Origin: Bacteroides faecium | Lineage (GTDB): Bacteria; Bacteroidota; Bacteroidia; Bacteroidales; Bacteroidaceae | Reading direction: 5' to 3' | NCBI RefSeq assembly: GCF_012113595.1 | Contig: NZ_CP050831.1 | Span: 6,448,001 to 6,512,000, forward strand | Length of the DNA stretch: 64,000 nucleotides | Shown: positions 17,854 through 26,715 of the stretch, in pieces | How the letters are laid out: every line of letters starts with the position of its first letter | Numbering within the stretch: the first letter of the stretch is position 1 | Made by a program: the position numbers and the translations under genes | The notes under the pieces: generated by a model | Told to the model about the DNA's origin: nothing | Database searches by the model: none | What the model saw: the letters and a program-made list of their open reading frames with translations, nothing else

Positions 17854-18984
17854 ATGAGTAAAATTACAATAAACGCCCAATTGCCAGAGCCTATTAAAGA
17901 GCAATCTACCTCATTCTCATTCAATTATGGTAAAGCTACCATAACTCTTGATAAAAATGGAAGTTATCAACTCCTTGTAAATGGGTCAAATTATTCAGCC
18001 TATGAAGGAAGTGCCAAACGTGATCCTGAGTATAAAATCAAAATGTTAGAAATTTCTCAAAAGATGTATAATGAGTATATAAATGAGACACTCATTCATA
18101 CAAAAATGAACAAGAAAATGGCAAAGGTACACCTAAAAGTATATTATGAGAAAAAGTTGGGCAACTTGACTCCAGAGCATTATCAACGCCGTCCATTTTC
18201 AATCAGCCAACCAACTAAAGAAGAAGTCGTAAACGATCTAAAAAACGAGGCATATCATAAATTTTATTCTCTTTTCTCTAATAACAAAAGAAAAAAAGAG
18301 ACATTTATAAATGGGAAATTAAAAGATATCTTTAATCAAAGACTAGATTATTGGAATATTACAAAATCTTTTTTCGAAGATATTGAAACGGCAATAGAAT
18401 ATAAAAAAAACGAAGTATATATAGCCGAATATAATCAAAAAAAAGAGCGTTTAGAGACATTCATCAATGGTCAGGAAAAGGCTGTTGAAGAAGGTATGAA
18501 AACTCTTGCAAATGATATTTCTATTCCATTCCAACTAGATGTAGATTACACCTATTCTGCTAAAAATAAATTATTTACTGCAAATTTGGAAATACCAAAA
18601 GGACTAAACATTCCATTAATGAAAGCTTCAATCTTATCAACAGGTAAGATCTCTATAAAGAGCAAGACACTTAAAGAGAATTTACAAAATGAATCTGATT
18701 GCATTTTAGGAGTTATTTACTATTTTAGTAGTTTAGTATTTAATATCACCCCTAATATTGAAACGGCTCGAATTGCATTATGGGATAGCAACAGAAGTTC
18801 CGGTTTTTGCTGGGTTGAATTAAATAGAGAGAAATTCTCACAAACAGATATAAATACACTCGAACCTATCATTAGCATTTATGACTACCCACATGTCTTA
18901 AAATTGAAAACCGACCGGAATGTCAATGAAATAGTACGAATTGAATATAACGAATTCATACAGCGCATAACTCAAACGATTTAA
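17854..18984 (+). CDS. Unknown protein in the Hxs operon (376 aa)
   Basis: Not recognised. It lacks a signal peptide and membrane segments, so it should be cytosolic. Residues 1-50 look beta-rich (SFSFNYGKATITLDKNGSYQLLVNGS). Residues about 60-220 are charged and helical, possibly coiled coil. The C-terminal third has mixed sequence with FCWVELNREKF. It starts 31 bases after hxsC and precedes the SGNH gene by 41 bases. It may be a scaffold, or a cytosolic partner linking the Hxs part to the acyl/carbamoyl part of the operon; neither is shown by the sequence. Confidence 0.7.
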   Translation: MSKITINAQLPEPIKEQSTSFSFNYGKATITLDKNGSYQLLVNGSNYSAYEGSAKRDPEYKIKMLEISQKMYNEYINETLIHTKMNKKMAKVHLKVYYEKKLGNLTPEHYQRRPFSISQPTKEEVVNDLKNEAYHKFYSLFSNNKRKKETFINGKLKDIFNQRLDYWNITKSFFEDIETAIEYKKNEVYIAEYNQKKERLETFINGQEKAVEEGMKTLANDISIPFQLDVDYTYSAKNKLFTANLEIPKGLNIPLMKASILSTGKISIKSKTLKENLQNESDCILGVIYYFSSLVFNITPNIETARIALWDSNRSSGFCWVELNREKFSQTDINTLEPIISIYDYPHVLKLKTDRNVNEIVRIEYNEFIQRITQTI

Positions 18985-19025
18985 ACTTCTACTCACCTTC
19001 CAATATAAAGGCTTAACTAATAATT

Positions 19026-21026
19026 ATGCAGAATTTAAAAGAGAAAAACTGGAGTTCCATAATAGTAATAATCTTACTATTATGGAATCCTATCACTTTA
19101 TTATTACTATTCAAGAATTATGTAATAGCCTTCTTCATTCCTGCCATAATATTATCTACCGGATTATACATATATTCCCTAAATGATAAGTATCTTAGAA
19201 TAAAAGTTTGGGCTTTCAATATATGTGCAATCTTAAGTATTGCATACCATGCTGAACTGATTTTCATAAACGTATTTCCCGAGAAGAATATCCCAAATCT
19301 ATATCAAATCCACGATAAGTATTATTTCAACAAACCAAATCTTAATAGAAATTTCAATGATGACGAATATGTCAGTTTATATAAAACTAATTGTCAAGGA
19401 TATAGGATTGACAGACTATCAAATGCAAACGATAGTATAAAATATTGTGACTGGATGTTCATTGGTGATTCATATACACAAGGAGCACAAGTAGACTACC
19501 CTGATTTATTTTCATCATTATTATATCGTTACTTTCCCGATAAAATAATTGTCAATGCAGGAATTAGCGGTGCAGGACTTTATGATGAACTAAACTATTA
19601 CAAAGATATGGGGCATTTATTAAAGCCTAAACGTGTATTTTTACAAATAGGAGTATTCAATGATTTTTTCAATGTTGAGGAAAAGAATGCATCATTTCAG
19701 GATTGGTTAATGTGCTATTCTGACTTATTTCGTTATTTAGAATTCAATCTCATCGGCAAAGAAGATTTATCCTTAAAAAGGTGGACAGAACCTTTCTTTG
19801 CTAATATACAAAAAAATACAGACTACAATATCTTGTATAAAAAGACCTCTCCACAGAAAGAAAAGGATAAAACCTCTTTATATCAATGCATTAAGGAATT
19901 TAATCAATGCATAAAACAAAATGGCGGAGAATTAGTTTTGCTATTAATTCCATCCAAAGAACAAGTTTCTGATGAAATGCTTGACGAAGTTGTATGCAAA
20001 TATAATATACAAAAAAGCGATTTGGATATGACTTATCCTAATAGATGGATACAAGATTTAGCCAATAAAATAGGAATCAAGTTAATCGATTTATATGATG
20101 ACTTTCGGACTTCCAAGGATTTTCCCTTTTTTTATATTGATGAACATATGAATTATGTTGGGCATCATTTAATTGCTAAACGAGTATCCTCATATTTCTT
20201 AAATGAAGCATTTAATTATAATTACCTAAGCCAGGGAAATACTTTCGACCGATATCCGACTATCTACGATGAAAGTAGAAAAATACTCTATCAAAGCCAG
20301 GATGAACATTTACACCAAATTTGTACTGCAAATCAAGATTTTAGCAAGAATGAAATTGTATGGAGAAGCTTGAATGAACTTATTCACCCTGTTTATTCAC
20401 CAGACAAAACAATGTTGGCATTTACAGAAGGGAATCAAGAAAAAGGCTGTACCGATGTGATCTTATATAATTTTATAACCGAACATTCCTTAAAAATAAA
20501 TGCCCCATCTACCTACGGTGCTATACCAACATTTAGCCATACAGGAGATTTGATTGCCTATGCAAACTGGGATAAATCTTCAGTACCTGGCATTTCTGTA
20601 TATGACATAAAACAAAACAAAATACTATTTACCATAAAACATAAAGAAGAATGCTGGAGACCCGTTTTTTCTGTTGATGATGAAACAATATATTTCATTC
20701 AGAAGGACAGGCAATCAGACAAATTTAAGATAAAATCATATAACCTAAAAAGTCACAAAGAATCAATTCTTCTTAAAACTGACTACGATATCTGGGATAT
20801 TGCAATTTCTCCGTCAGGAAAATACATGCTTTATGCAGGCTATAAAAATCAGAATTGGGATATATTCATTTATGACATACTGCAACAAAAGGAAAAACAA
20901 ATAACAGATACACTAGGCGATGAATGGGATCCAGTATTTGGTGCAGATGATTCTGATATTTGGTTTGCAGGTGTATTTGGGATAAATAACGGCATATATC
21001 ATAAAAAAATCGATTTATGCCCTTAA
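19026..21026 (+). CDS. Membrane-anchored SGNH-hydrolase-like protein with PD40 beta-propeller repeats
   Basis: A 666-aa protein. Two or more N-terminal membrane segments (about 10-82) are followed by an SGNH/GDSL-type domain with FIGDSYTQGAQ (Ser 149 in GDSY), NAGISGAG and a C-terminal block YIDEHMNYVGHH that supplies the Asp-x-His-like pair. From about residue 415 come four to five PD40/WD40-like strands (PVYSPDKTMLAFTEG, PTFSHTGDLIAYANWD, PVFSVDDETIYFIQ, IAISPSGKYMLYAGY, PVFGADDSDIWFAG), as in TolB-like propellers. SGNH proteins beside MBOAT genes usually take part in acyl transfer to extracytoplasmic glycans. Fusion with a propeller, which could bind protein or peptidoglycan, is unusual. 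It overlaps the MBOAT gene by 10 bases. Confidence 0.85.
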   Translation: MQNLKEKNWSSIIVIILLLWNPITLLLLFKNYVIAFFIPAIILSTGLYIYSLNDKYLRIKVWAFNICAILSIAYHAELIFINVFPEKNIPNLYQIHDKYYFNKPNLNRNFNDDEYVSLYKTNCQGYRIDRLSNANDSIKYCDWMFIGDSYTQGAQVDYPDLFSSLLYRYFPDKIIVNAGISGAGLYDELNYYKDMGHLLKPKRVFLQIGVFNDFFNVEEKNASFQDWLMCYSDLFRYLEFNLIGKEDLSLKRWTEPFFANIQKNTDYNILYKKTSPQKEKDKTSLYQCIKEFNQCIKQNGGELVLLLIPSKEQVSDEMLDEVVCKYNIQKSDLDMTYPNRWIQDLANKIGIKLIDLYDDFRTSKDFPFFYIDEHMNYVGHHLIAKRVSSYFLNEAFNYNYLSQGNTFDRYPTIYDESRKILYQSQDEHLHQICTANQDFSKNEIVWRSLNELIHPVYSPDKTMLAFTEGNQEKGCTDVILYNFITEHSLKINAPSTYGAIPTFSHTGDLIAYANWDKSSVPGISVYDIKQNKILFTIKHKEECWRPVFSVDDETIYFIQKDRQSDKFKIKSYNLKSHKESILLKTDYDIWDIAISPSGKYMLYAGYKNQNWDIFIYDILQQKEKQITDTLGDEWDPVFGADDSDIWFAGVFGINNGIYHKKIDLCP

Positions 21027-22288
21027 CAGTGATTGTGATAAGCCTATTATTTTTTTATGCTACAGGCATAACATGGAGAAAAGTGATTCTTATTCTCACG
21101 AGTCTTTATGTATATTATCAATTCATTGGAGTATATATATTACTATTACTCATTTTATCCACAATTATAATTATATCAAGCAAATTCATTGTCAACGAAA
21201 ACAAGAAGATATTTGTCATAATCCCTATACTATTTATTATCTTCACTTTTGCAATACTGAAATATACAGGTTTTTCTAATTGGAAACTACCAGTTGGCTT
21301 TTCTGTCTATGCTTTTAGTAGTATTTCATTTATAGTCGATCAATATAAAAATCACATAAAATATAAATGGCTCGATATACTTTGTTTTTTATATTTCTTT
21401 CCTAAAATCCTAGCAGGACCAATAGAACGGTCACAAGATTTCATAAGTCAACTTTCTACAATCAATAAACCTACACTTATCCAATTTTACAAAGTTTTCA
21501 AACTGATAGTTTTCTCAACTTTATGTAAATTCGTGATAGCCAACAATCTTGAAGGAACAACTACCTCAGACTATAATGGAGTTAATACGATCATTTCCAT
21601 TCTTTTATTTTCAATTCAATTTTATTTTGATTATTGGGCATATACTAACTTCGCAATTGCTTTTGGGTGGCTTTATGGAATAAAACTATCTCCAAGTTTC
21701 AATAGACCATACTATTCGAATTCCTTCAAGAAATTTTGGAACTGTTGGAATATAACATTGAGTACATGGCTCAGAGATTATATTTATATCCCATTAGGAG
21801 GAAATAAAGTAAAACGATTGCACTGGATTTCCAATATCCTTATAGTATTCATTGTAAGTGGATTATGGCATGGTTCTACGGTTCCGTTTATCATTTGGGG
21901 AATTACACATGCTATTCTATTAATTATAGAATTAACTATTATCAAACGGTATTCTTTTAACTTGGGATTGCTATATGGAATTTTTGTTTTTCTAGCCGTC
22001 TCACTACTATGGCAGATGTTCAAGTGCAATAATTTAGAAGATATAGCATCACTTTTTAAAGCTATTAAAACGCCTGATAGTATTAACATCCAGCTCATTG
22101 TATATTTGTCTATAAGTCTCACAGTAATGGTCATACTACAATCAAAGACTGTACTTAAAATTATTTTCAGCATTCATGACAATAAAAAATTCATTATATA
22201 TGAAGTAACTACGATTTCCATAATGATAATATTTATTATTTTACTTTGTGGTGATTATAATTCAACATTTTTCTATTTCAAATTTTAG
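21017..22288 (+). CDS. MBOAT-family O-acyltransferase
   Basis: A 423-aa integral membrane protein with about ten hydrophobic segments. Typical MBOAT/AlgI features are LAGPIERSQDF (132-142), WNCWNITLSTWLRDYIYIPL (241-260), LGGNK and the active-site His 285 in SGLWHGSTVPFIIWG. The family moves acyl groups across or at the membrane onto sugars or proteins. Together with the overlapping SGNH gene it forms a classic two-part acylation pair. Substrate unknown; HxsA, a glycan or a lipid-linked product are all possible. Confidence 0.9.
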   Translation: MPLTVIVISLLFFYATGITWRKVILILTSLYVYYQFIGVYILLLLILSTIIIISSKFIVNENKKIFVIIPILFIIFTFAILKYTGFSNWKLPVGFSVYAFSSISFIVDQYKNHIKYKWLDILCFLYFFPKILAGPIERSQDFISQLSTINKPTLIQFYKVFKLIVFSTLCKFVIANNLEGTTTSDYNGVNTIISILLFSIQFYFDYWAYTNFAIAFGWLYGIKLSPSFNRPYYSNSFKKFWNCWNITLSTWLRDYIYIPLGGNKVKRLHWISNILIVFIVSGLWHGSTVPFIIWGITHAILLIIELTIIKRYSFNLGLLYGIFVFLAVSLLWQMFKCNNLEDIASLFKAIKTPDSINIQLIVYLSISLTVMVILQSKTVLKIIFSIHDNKKFIIYEVTTISIMIIFIILLCGDYNSTFFYFKF

Positions 22289-22291
22289 CTA

Positions 22292-24025
22292 ATGATTATA
22301 CTAGGACTTTCTGCTCACTTTCACGATTCATCGGCTGCAATCATTATAGACGGCAATATTGTTGCAGCTGCTCAGGAAGAACGTTTTACGCGTATAAAAC
22401 ATGACAATTCTTTCCCAATAAATGCCTGCCGCTTCTGTCTTGAATACGCAGGCTGTAATATCACTAATATTGATACTATAGTTTTTTACGAAAAACCACT
22501 TATTAAATTTGAACGCTTCATCGAAACTCAAATCTTATATGCACCCAAAGGTTGGAAAACATTTCTAAAAGCTGTTCCTATATGGCTAAAAGAGAGATTA
22601 AACCTCCGGGACCACATACGCAAAGAATTCAAACGAAGTTTTGGTTTCTCACCACTGAATATAAAATTTACTGAGCATCATTTATCCCATGCCGCTCTGG
22701 CATATTATTTGTCTGGTTTTACTAACACCGGAATACTTGTAATTGATGCTGTGGGAGAATGGGCTACTACCTCCCTCATGGAAGCAAAAAATGGTAAAAT
22801 AAGAGTTATCAAAGAGCAGCATTTTCCTGATTCTATTGGGTTACTTTATTCTTCATTCACTTATTTCCTAGGGTTTAAAGTTAACTCAGATGAATATAAA
22901 GTTATGGGATTGGCTCCATATGGAAATCCCCATTCAGAAGAAACACTACAATTTATTTCAATAATTGAAAATGAGTTAATCACTATTCAGGACGATGGTG
23001 GGCTATCTATCAATAATAACTATTTCAGTTACACTTACGGACTTAAGATGATTAACCTCTCCAAATGGGAAAACTTATTCCATATAGCCTCAAGAAAACC
23101 TCAAAGTGGTATAACTCAGTCACATCGAAATTTAGCGTATGCTATTCAAGCCGTCACACAAAAAATCATCTCACGATTGGCTGTACATTTAAGAGAGAGC
23201 ACTGGCTGTTCTAATTTATGTATCGTAGGGGGCACAGCCTTAAATTGCGCTGTTAATGGATTTATTCAAGATTCCAAAATCTTTGAACATTGTTTTGTAC
23301 CTTATTCTCCCGGTGATGCTGGTGGAGCTATTGGAGCAGCATTAACAATATATCATTCTACGCATCCTAAGCAAGTACCCAATGCTAATGCTAACCCATT
23401 CATCGGACCAGTATATGGCGACACAGACATAGAATCAGCTATTGTCAAAAATAAAATATCCTATACAAAATTAGAATCAAGCGGACTATTAACACAGAAA
23501 GTAGCTTGTCTTTTGGCTAAAGGTGCAATTGTTGCATGGTTTCAAGGAAGAATGGAATTCGGACCGCGTGCCCTTGGTAACAGAAGCATCCTTGCTGATG
23601 CAAGAGTTCAAGATATGAAAAAAAAGATAAATGCTTCTATAAAGTTCAGGGAAGAATTCCGACCTTTCGCTCCAGTAATTCTTCAGGAAGAAGCGGATAA
23701 ATACTTCAATATGCCAAATAATGATTCCCCCTATATGATGTTTACAGCAACAGCTAAGCATCTAAAAAGCGATGAATTACCAGCTGTAATCCATATAGAT
23801 AATACAGCCCGCGTACAGACTATTACTAAGAAAGATAATAAGTTATTTTATAACCTATTGAGTGATTTTCATTCAATAACAGGTTGTCCGGTACTTTTAA
23901 ATACTAGTTTTAATATTATGGGAGAACCTATTGTATGTTCGCCTGAAGATGCTATACAAACTTTCCAAAAATCAAATATTGATTTTCTAATCATAGGAAA
24001 TTACTTAATTACAAAAAATAGATAA
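22292..24025 (+). CDS. Carbamoyltransferase (NodU/CmcH family)
   Basis: A 577-aa enzyme, full family length. The N-terminal Kae1/YrdC-like ASKHA half opens with ILGLSAHFHDSSAAI and AAQEERFTRIKHD and has the metal-binding HHLSHA at 129-134. The C-terminal half has VAWFQGRMEFGPRALGNRSILADAR and FRPFAPVI, conserved in carbamoyltransferases. The family moves carbamoyl from carbamoyl phosphate via an adenylate onto a hydroxyl of a sugar or small molecule. It lies 3 bases after the MBOAT gene and 6 bases before a DUF5989 gene, a pairing common for this family. Confidence 0.92.
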   Translation: MIILGLSAHFHDSSAAIIIDGNIVAAAQEERFTRIKHDNSFPINACRFCLEYAGCNITNIDTIVFYEKPLIKFERFIETQILYAPKGWKTFLKAVPIWLKERLNLRDHIRKEFKRSFGFSPLNIKFTEHHLSHAALAYYLSGFTNTGILVIDAVGEWATTSLMEAKNGKIRVIKEQHFPDSIGLLYSSFTYFLGFKVNSDEYKVMGLAPYGNPHSEETLQFISIIENELITIQDDGGLSINNNYFSYTYGLKMINLSKWENLFHIASRKPQSGITQSHRNLAYAIQAVTQKIISRLAVHLRESTGCSNLCIVGGTALNCAVNGFIQDSKIFEHCFVPYSPGDAGGAIGAALTIYHSTHPKQVPNANANPFIGPVYGDTDIESAIVKNKISYTKLESSGLLTQKVACLLAKGAIVAWFQGRMEFGPRALGNRSILADARVQDMKKKINASIKFREEFRPFAPVILQEEADKYFNMPNNDSPYMMFTATAKHLKSDELPAVIHIDNTARVQTITKKDNKLFYNLLSDFHSITGCPVLLNTSFNIMGEPIVCSPEDAIQTFQKSNIDFLIIGNYLITKNR

Positions 24026-24031
24026 GACGAC

Positions 24032-24178
24032 ATGACTTTTTTGAAAGAAATTTTTCAGTATATCATAAATCGCAAGAAATGGTGGTTGGCACCTATTTTA
24101 TTTATTCTACTTATAGTAGGGCTTCTTGTTATTTTCGCTAACTCAGCTGTTGCACCATTCATTTATTCTTTATTCTAA
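24032..24178 (+). CDS. DUF5989-like small membrane protein (48 aa)
   Basis: A short gene: ATG at 24032, TAA at 24176. The protein opens with MTFLKEIFQYIINRKKWWLA and continues as one hydrophobic segment ending in SAVAPFIYSLF. The basic RKKWWLAP turn before a single membrane helix and the ending are typical of DUF5989 proteins, which are encoded right after carbamoyltransferase genes. Its stop overlaps the next start (TAATG). It may anchor the carbamoyltransferase at the membrane (inference). Confidence 0.75.
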   Translation: MTFLKEIFQYIINRKKWWLAPILFILLIVGLLVIFANSAVAPFIYSLF

Positions 24179-24375
24179 TGAAAACGATTATTAAATTATT
24201 CCACGGCTTCTCAAATATCATAAAACAGGCAAACAAGTATATCATAGCTTGTTTCCTCATACTAATTTATTTCGCCATAATAGTCCCCTATTCTTTATTC
24301 ATCAAAAAGAAAAGAAAGATTTGGCATATTCGTAATCATGAGTTTGTTAGTTCGGACCATGATTATATGTGGTGA
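24178..24375 (+). CDS. Small membrane protein, last gene of the Hxs operon (65 aa)
   Basis: The start is joined to the previous stop by a one-base overlap (TAATG). One membrane segment (about 21-41: KYIIACFLILIYFAIIVPYSL) is followed by a basic stretch (IKKKRKIWHIRNHEF). In related clusters a SxtJ-like membrane protein often sits here; this one is shorter than usual and cannot be assigned firmly. Function unknown. Confidence 0.6.
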   Translation: MKTIIKLFHGFSNIIKQANKYIIACFLILIYFAIIVPYSLFIKKKRKIWHIRNHEFVSSDHDYMW

Positions 24376-24383
24376 AGTGATTA

Positions 24384-24558
24384 TTACATCACAACTGGAG
24401 AGAGGTAATTAGAGGAAAAAGTCAGCTTAAAACTGTATATAACGTTTACCTGAGGAGAAAAACACTTACCCAAATAGCCATAATGTACAATAACTATACC
24501 ATGCGGCGATATCTTTATTTCAAGAATATCAATCCAGTACCAGATATTGATATTTAAA
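24384..24558 (+). pseudogene. Possible LysM-like remnant without a start codon
   Basis: The frame is open from the stop at 24378 to the TAA at 24556 but has no early ATG. It encodes YNVYLRRKTLTQIAIMYN followed by RRYLYFKNIN, loosely like a LysM domain (pattern Y-x-V..T-L..I-A..Y..L..N). It follows the last operon gene, so it could be a decayed cell-wall-binding gene. A weak call based on a single short match. Confidence 0.25.
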
Positions 24559-24576
24559 TACTTTAATATAAAATAT

Positions 24577-24613
24577 AAGGCAACTAATCCATTGCGAGTT
24601 AGTTGCCTTTTTT
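24577..24613 (+). terminator. Terminator of the Hxs operon
   Basis: AAGGCAACTAA (24577-24587) pairs with TTAGTTGCCTT and is followed by a T-run to 24613. A clear rho-independent terminator about 200 bases after the last operon gene. The remaining intergenic DNA up to 24770 shows nothing recognisable. Confidence 0.85.
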
Positions 24614-24770
24614 CTGTGGAAATACTCAGTAAATACCTCTCACCTAATATAATTAAAGAGAGCCTCCCTCACTCTAGCCCAAAAGTTTTTATTGGATATT
24701 TTTTAGCGGTAGAGCACTTCCATTATTAATAAATTCTCAATAAACTTACTGAATAAACTATTATATATAC

Positions 24771-24801
24771 TTTATTTGTATTCAAAAAATTAGTATCTTT
24801 G
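24771..24801 (+). promoter_or_regulatory. Promoter of the ParA / RelA-SpoT pair
   Basis: TTTA at 24771-24774, 19 bases, then TATCTTTG at 24794-24801, matching TAnnTTTG. It gives a leader of about 85 bases before the ATG at 24893. Confidence 0.6.
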
Positions 24802-24892
24802 TACTCAGCTATGTTATAGTTCTTCTTTGTACATCAACAGCAAAGCAGCACAATGCATTCAATTTATTGATAAATAATAAGATACATAAAAA

Positions 24893-25993
24893 ATGAGAGT
24901 TGTTTCACTTTTTAACAATAAAGGCGGAGTAGGTAAATCAACTTTAGCTTTTCACCTATCGAATATCTTAGCAGAAAGAGGACATAAGGTTTTAATGATT
25001 GACTTGGATCCCCAGTGTAACTTAACAATTTGTGGGATGAATGAGGAATTACTTCACGAAATTTGGCGTGAAGAAGACTTATTTATAGATGACTTTGAAA
25101 CCGCAAAACAGAATAAATCCCAAGAAGAACTTTCTGATATTCTTTCTAGAACAAGAACTATTCATTTTTTATTAAAGCCAACAGAAGACGGACAAGGAGA
25201 CTTATCTAATTTACCACCGGCTTATTCAGTTAGAACTAATTTAGATTTAATACCAGGAAGGCTTACTGTTTACCAATATGAGAATAAAATTTCTGAAAGA
25301 TGGAGTGGAGCATATTCGGGAGATCCTCTTTCAATAAGGACGATTACAAAAATTCGAGAACTTGCAGAAAATTATTATTCAATTAATAATTACGATTTTA
25401 TTATTATCGACACCTCACCAAGCTTAGGAGCTTTGAATAAAGTTATAATTTCTATGGTTGATGGTTTCTTAATCCCAGCTCTCCCTGATATGTTTTCATC
25501 GTATGGAATACGAAATATAGGTAATGCATTGAATAATTGGAAAAAAGAATTTAACACTATATATGGATTAATATCTGAAGATAAGAGATTAAGATTTCCC
25601 GAGAATTTTGTAAGATTTTTAGGCTATACAATTTATAATGCAAAAAAATATTCGGGTAATTCTCCATGGGATTTAGCACTTGCTCATTATAACTATGCAC
25701 AAGAAATTCCTGCAATTATAGAACAATGTATAGATATTGATGTTAGAGGACATTTATCAGAGGAGCAAGCTAGAAATCCGATGGGTGGAACTGCCGTTAT
25801 GCATTCACATAATACACTCCCAAATATGGCGCAAAAATACAAACTTCCAATATGGGCAATTCCTTCATGTCCAAATCTTGATATAGAAGATAAAGGAACA
25901 ATTATGGGGAATAGAAAAATATATGAAGCTACGAGAGAAAAATATATTGAATTCTCTGATAGTTTTATTGAACGTGTCAATACCCTAAACTAA
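24893..25993 (+). CDS. ParA-like P-loop ATPase
   Basis: A 366-aa protein of the ParA/MinD family. The deviant Walker A motif is KGGVGKST at 10-17, then MIDLDPQCN (35-43) and FIIIDTSPS (169-177) as Walker B. It is longer than typical chromosomal ParA. No parB-like gene or visible parS cluster is near; instead it directly precedes a RelA/SpoT-domain gene. That pairing suggests not chromosome partition but a two-gene accessory system, perhaps defence or toxin-antitoxin (inference). Confidence 0.88.
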   Translation: MRVVSLFNNKGGVGKSTLAFHLSNILAERGHKVLMIDLDPQCNLTICGMNEELLHEIWREEDLFIDDFETAKQNKSQEELSDILSRTRTIHFLLKPTEDGQGDLSNLPPAYSVRTNLDLIPGRLTVYQYENKISERWSGAYSGDPLSIRTITKIRELAENYYSINNYDFIIIDTSPSLGALNKVIISMVDGFLIPALPDMFSSYGIRNIGNALNNWKKEFNTIYGLISEDKRLRFPENFVRFLGYTIYNAKKYSGNSPWDLALAHYNYAQEIPAIIEQCIDIDVRGHLSEEQARNPMGGTAVMHSHNTLPNMAQKYKLPIWAIPSCPNLDIEDKGTIMGNRKIYEATREKYIEFSDSFIERVNTLN

Positions 25994-25999
25994 GTGTAT

Positions 26000-26671
26000 A
26001 TGAACTCTGATATTGATAAAGCTGTCGATGCGTATGTCGTCAAACAATTTGAATATGAGCAATTTTTAGCGGGTGTCTTAGTTTTCTTTCAGAAACATCC
26101 AAATTTAAACACAAATCAATCACCTATAATTCATTCTATTAAGTCTAGATTGAAAGATCCTACACATTTGAAAGATAAGCTATTACGAAAGCAGGAGAAG
26201 GGAAGAATTATAACGGAAGAGAATATTTTTAATGAAATTACTGACTTTATTGGAGTTAGGGTTCTACATTTATATCAAGATCAATTCCCTGCTATTCATA
26301 ATGCTATAATGGAAAAAATAGATAGTGGAGATTGGATTTTTGTCGAACAGCCTAAGGCATATACTTGGGATCCAGAAACAGTGAAATTTTACGAGGAGTT
26401 AAATTTAGAAACAGAACTGCGTGACACATATTATACTAGTATTCATTACCTAGTTAAGCCCAATAATAAAAATGCTATCTGTTGTGAGATCCAAGTTAGG
26501 ACACTTTTTGAAGAGATATGGGGAGAGATAGACCACACGATTAACTATCCACATCCAACAGAGAGTATCGCCTGTAAAGAACAGTTAAGAGTTTTATCAA
26601 AACTAGTCTCAACAGGAACTCGATTAGCAGATTCTATTTTTAGGTCACACAAAGAACATTTAACAAGGTAA
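26000..26671 (+). CDS. RelA/SpoT-domain nucleotidyltransferase-like protein
   Basis: A 223-aa single-domain protein. RelA/SpoT synthetase motifs (numbered from the upstream GTG) are FIGVRVLHLY (85-94), RDTYYTSIHYLVK (143-155), CEIQVRTLFEEIWGEIDH (164-181). The family transfers pyrophosphate from ATP to GTP/GDP or, in some toxins, to other nucleotides or tRNA. There is no HD hydrolase or regulatory domain, so it resembles small alarmone synthetases and CapRel-type toxins. The start could be the ATG at 26000 or the GTG at 25994, which abuts the ParA-like stop. It is certainly co-transcribed with the ParA-like gene. Confidence 0.85.
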   Translation: MNSDIDKAVDAYVVKQFEYEQFLAGVLVFFQKHPNLNTNQSPIIHSIKSRLKDPTHLKDKLLRKQEKGRIITEENIFNEITDFIGVRVLHLYQDQFPAIHNAIMEKIDSGDWIFVEQPKAYTWDPETVKFYEELNLETELRDTYYTSIHYLVKPNNKNAICCEIQVRTLFEEIWGEIDHTINYPHPTESIACKEQLRVLSKLVSTGTRLADSIFRSHKEHLTR

Positions 26672-26715
26672 AAAAGATCAATCACATACTTATATTTGGT
26701 TATATTGAATTATCA

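Noticed and set aside
24547..24729. A 60-codon frame after the Hxs operon
   Set aside because: It runs through the operon's terminator hairpin, and the encoded peptide has no sensible features.
24893..25993. ParA-like gene as a plasmid or chromosome partition locus
   Set aside because: No parB, rep gene or iterated sites nearby; the partner gene is RelA/SpoT-like.
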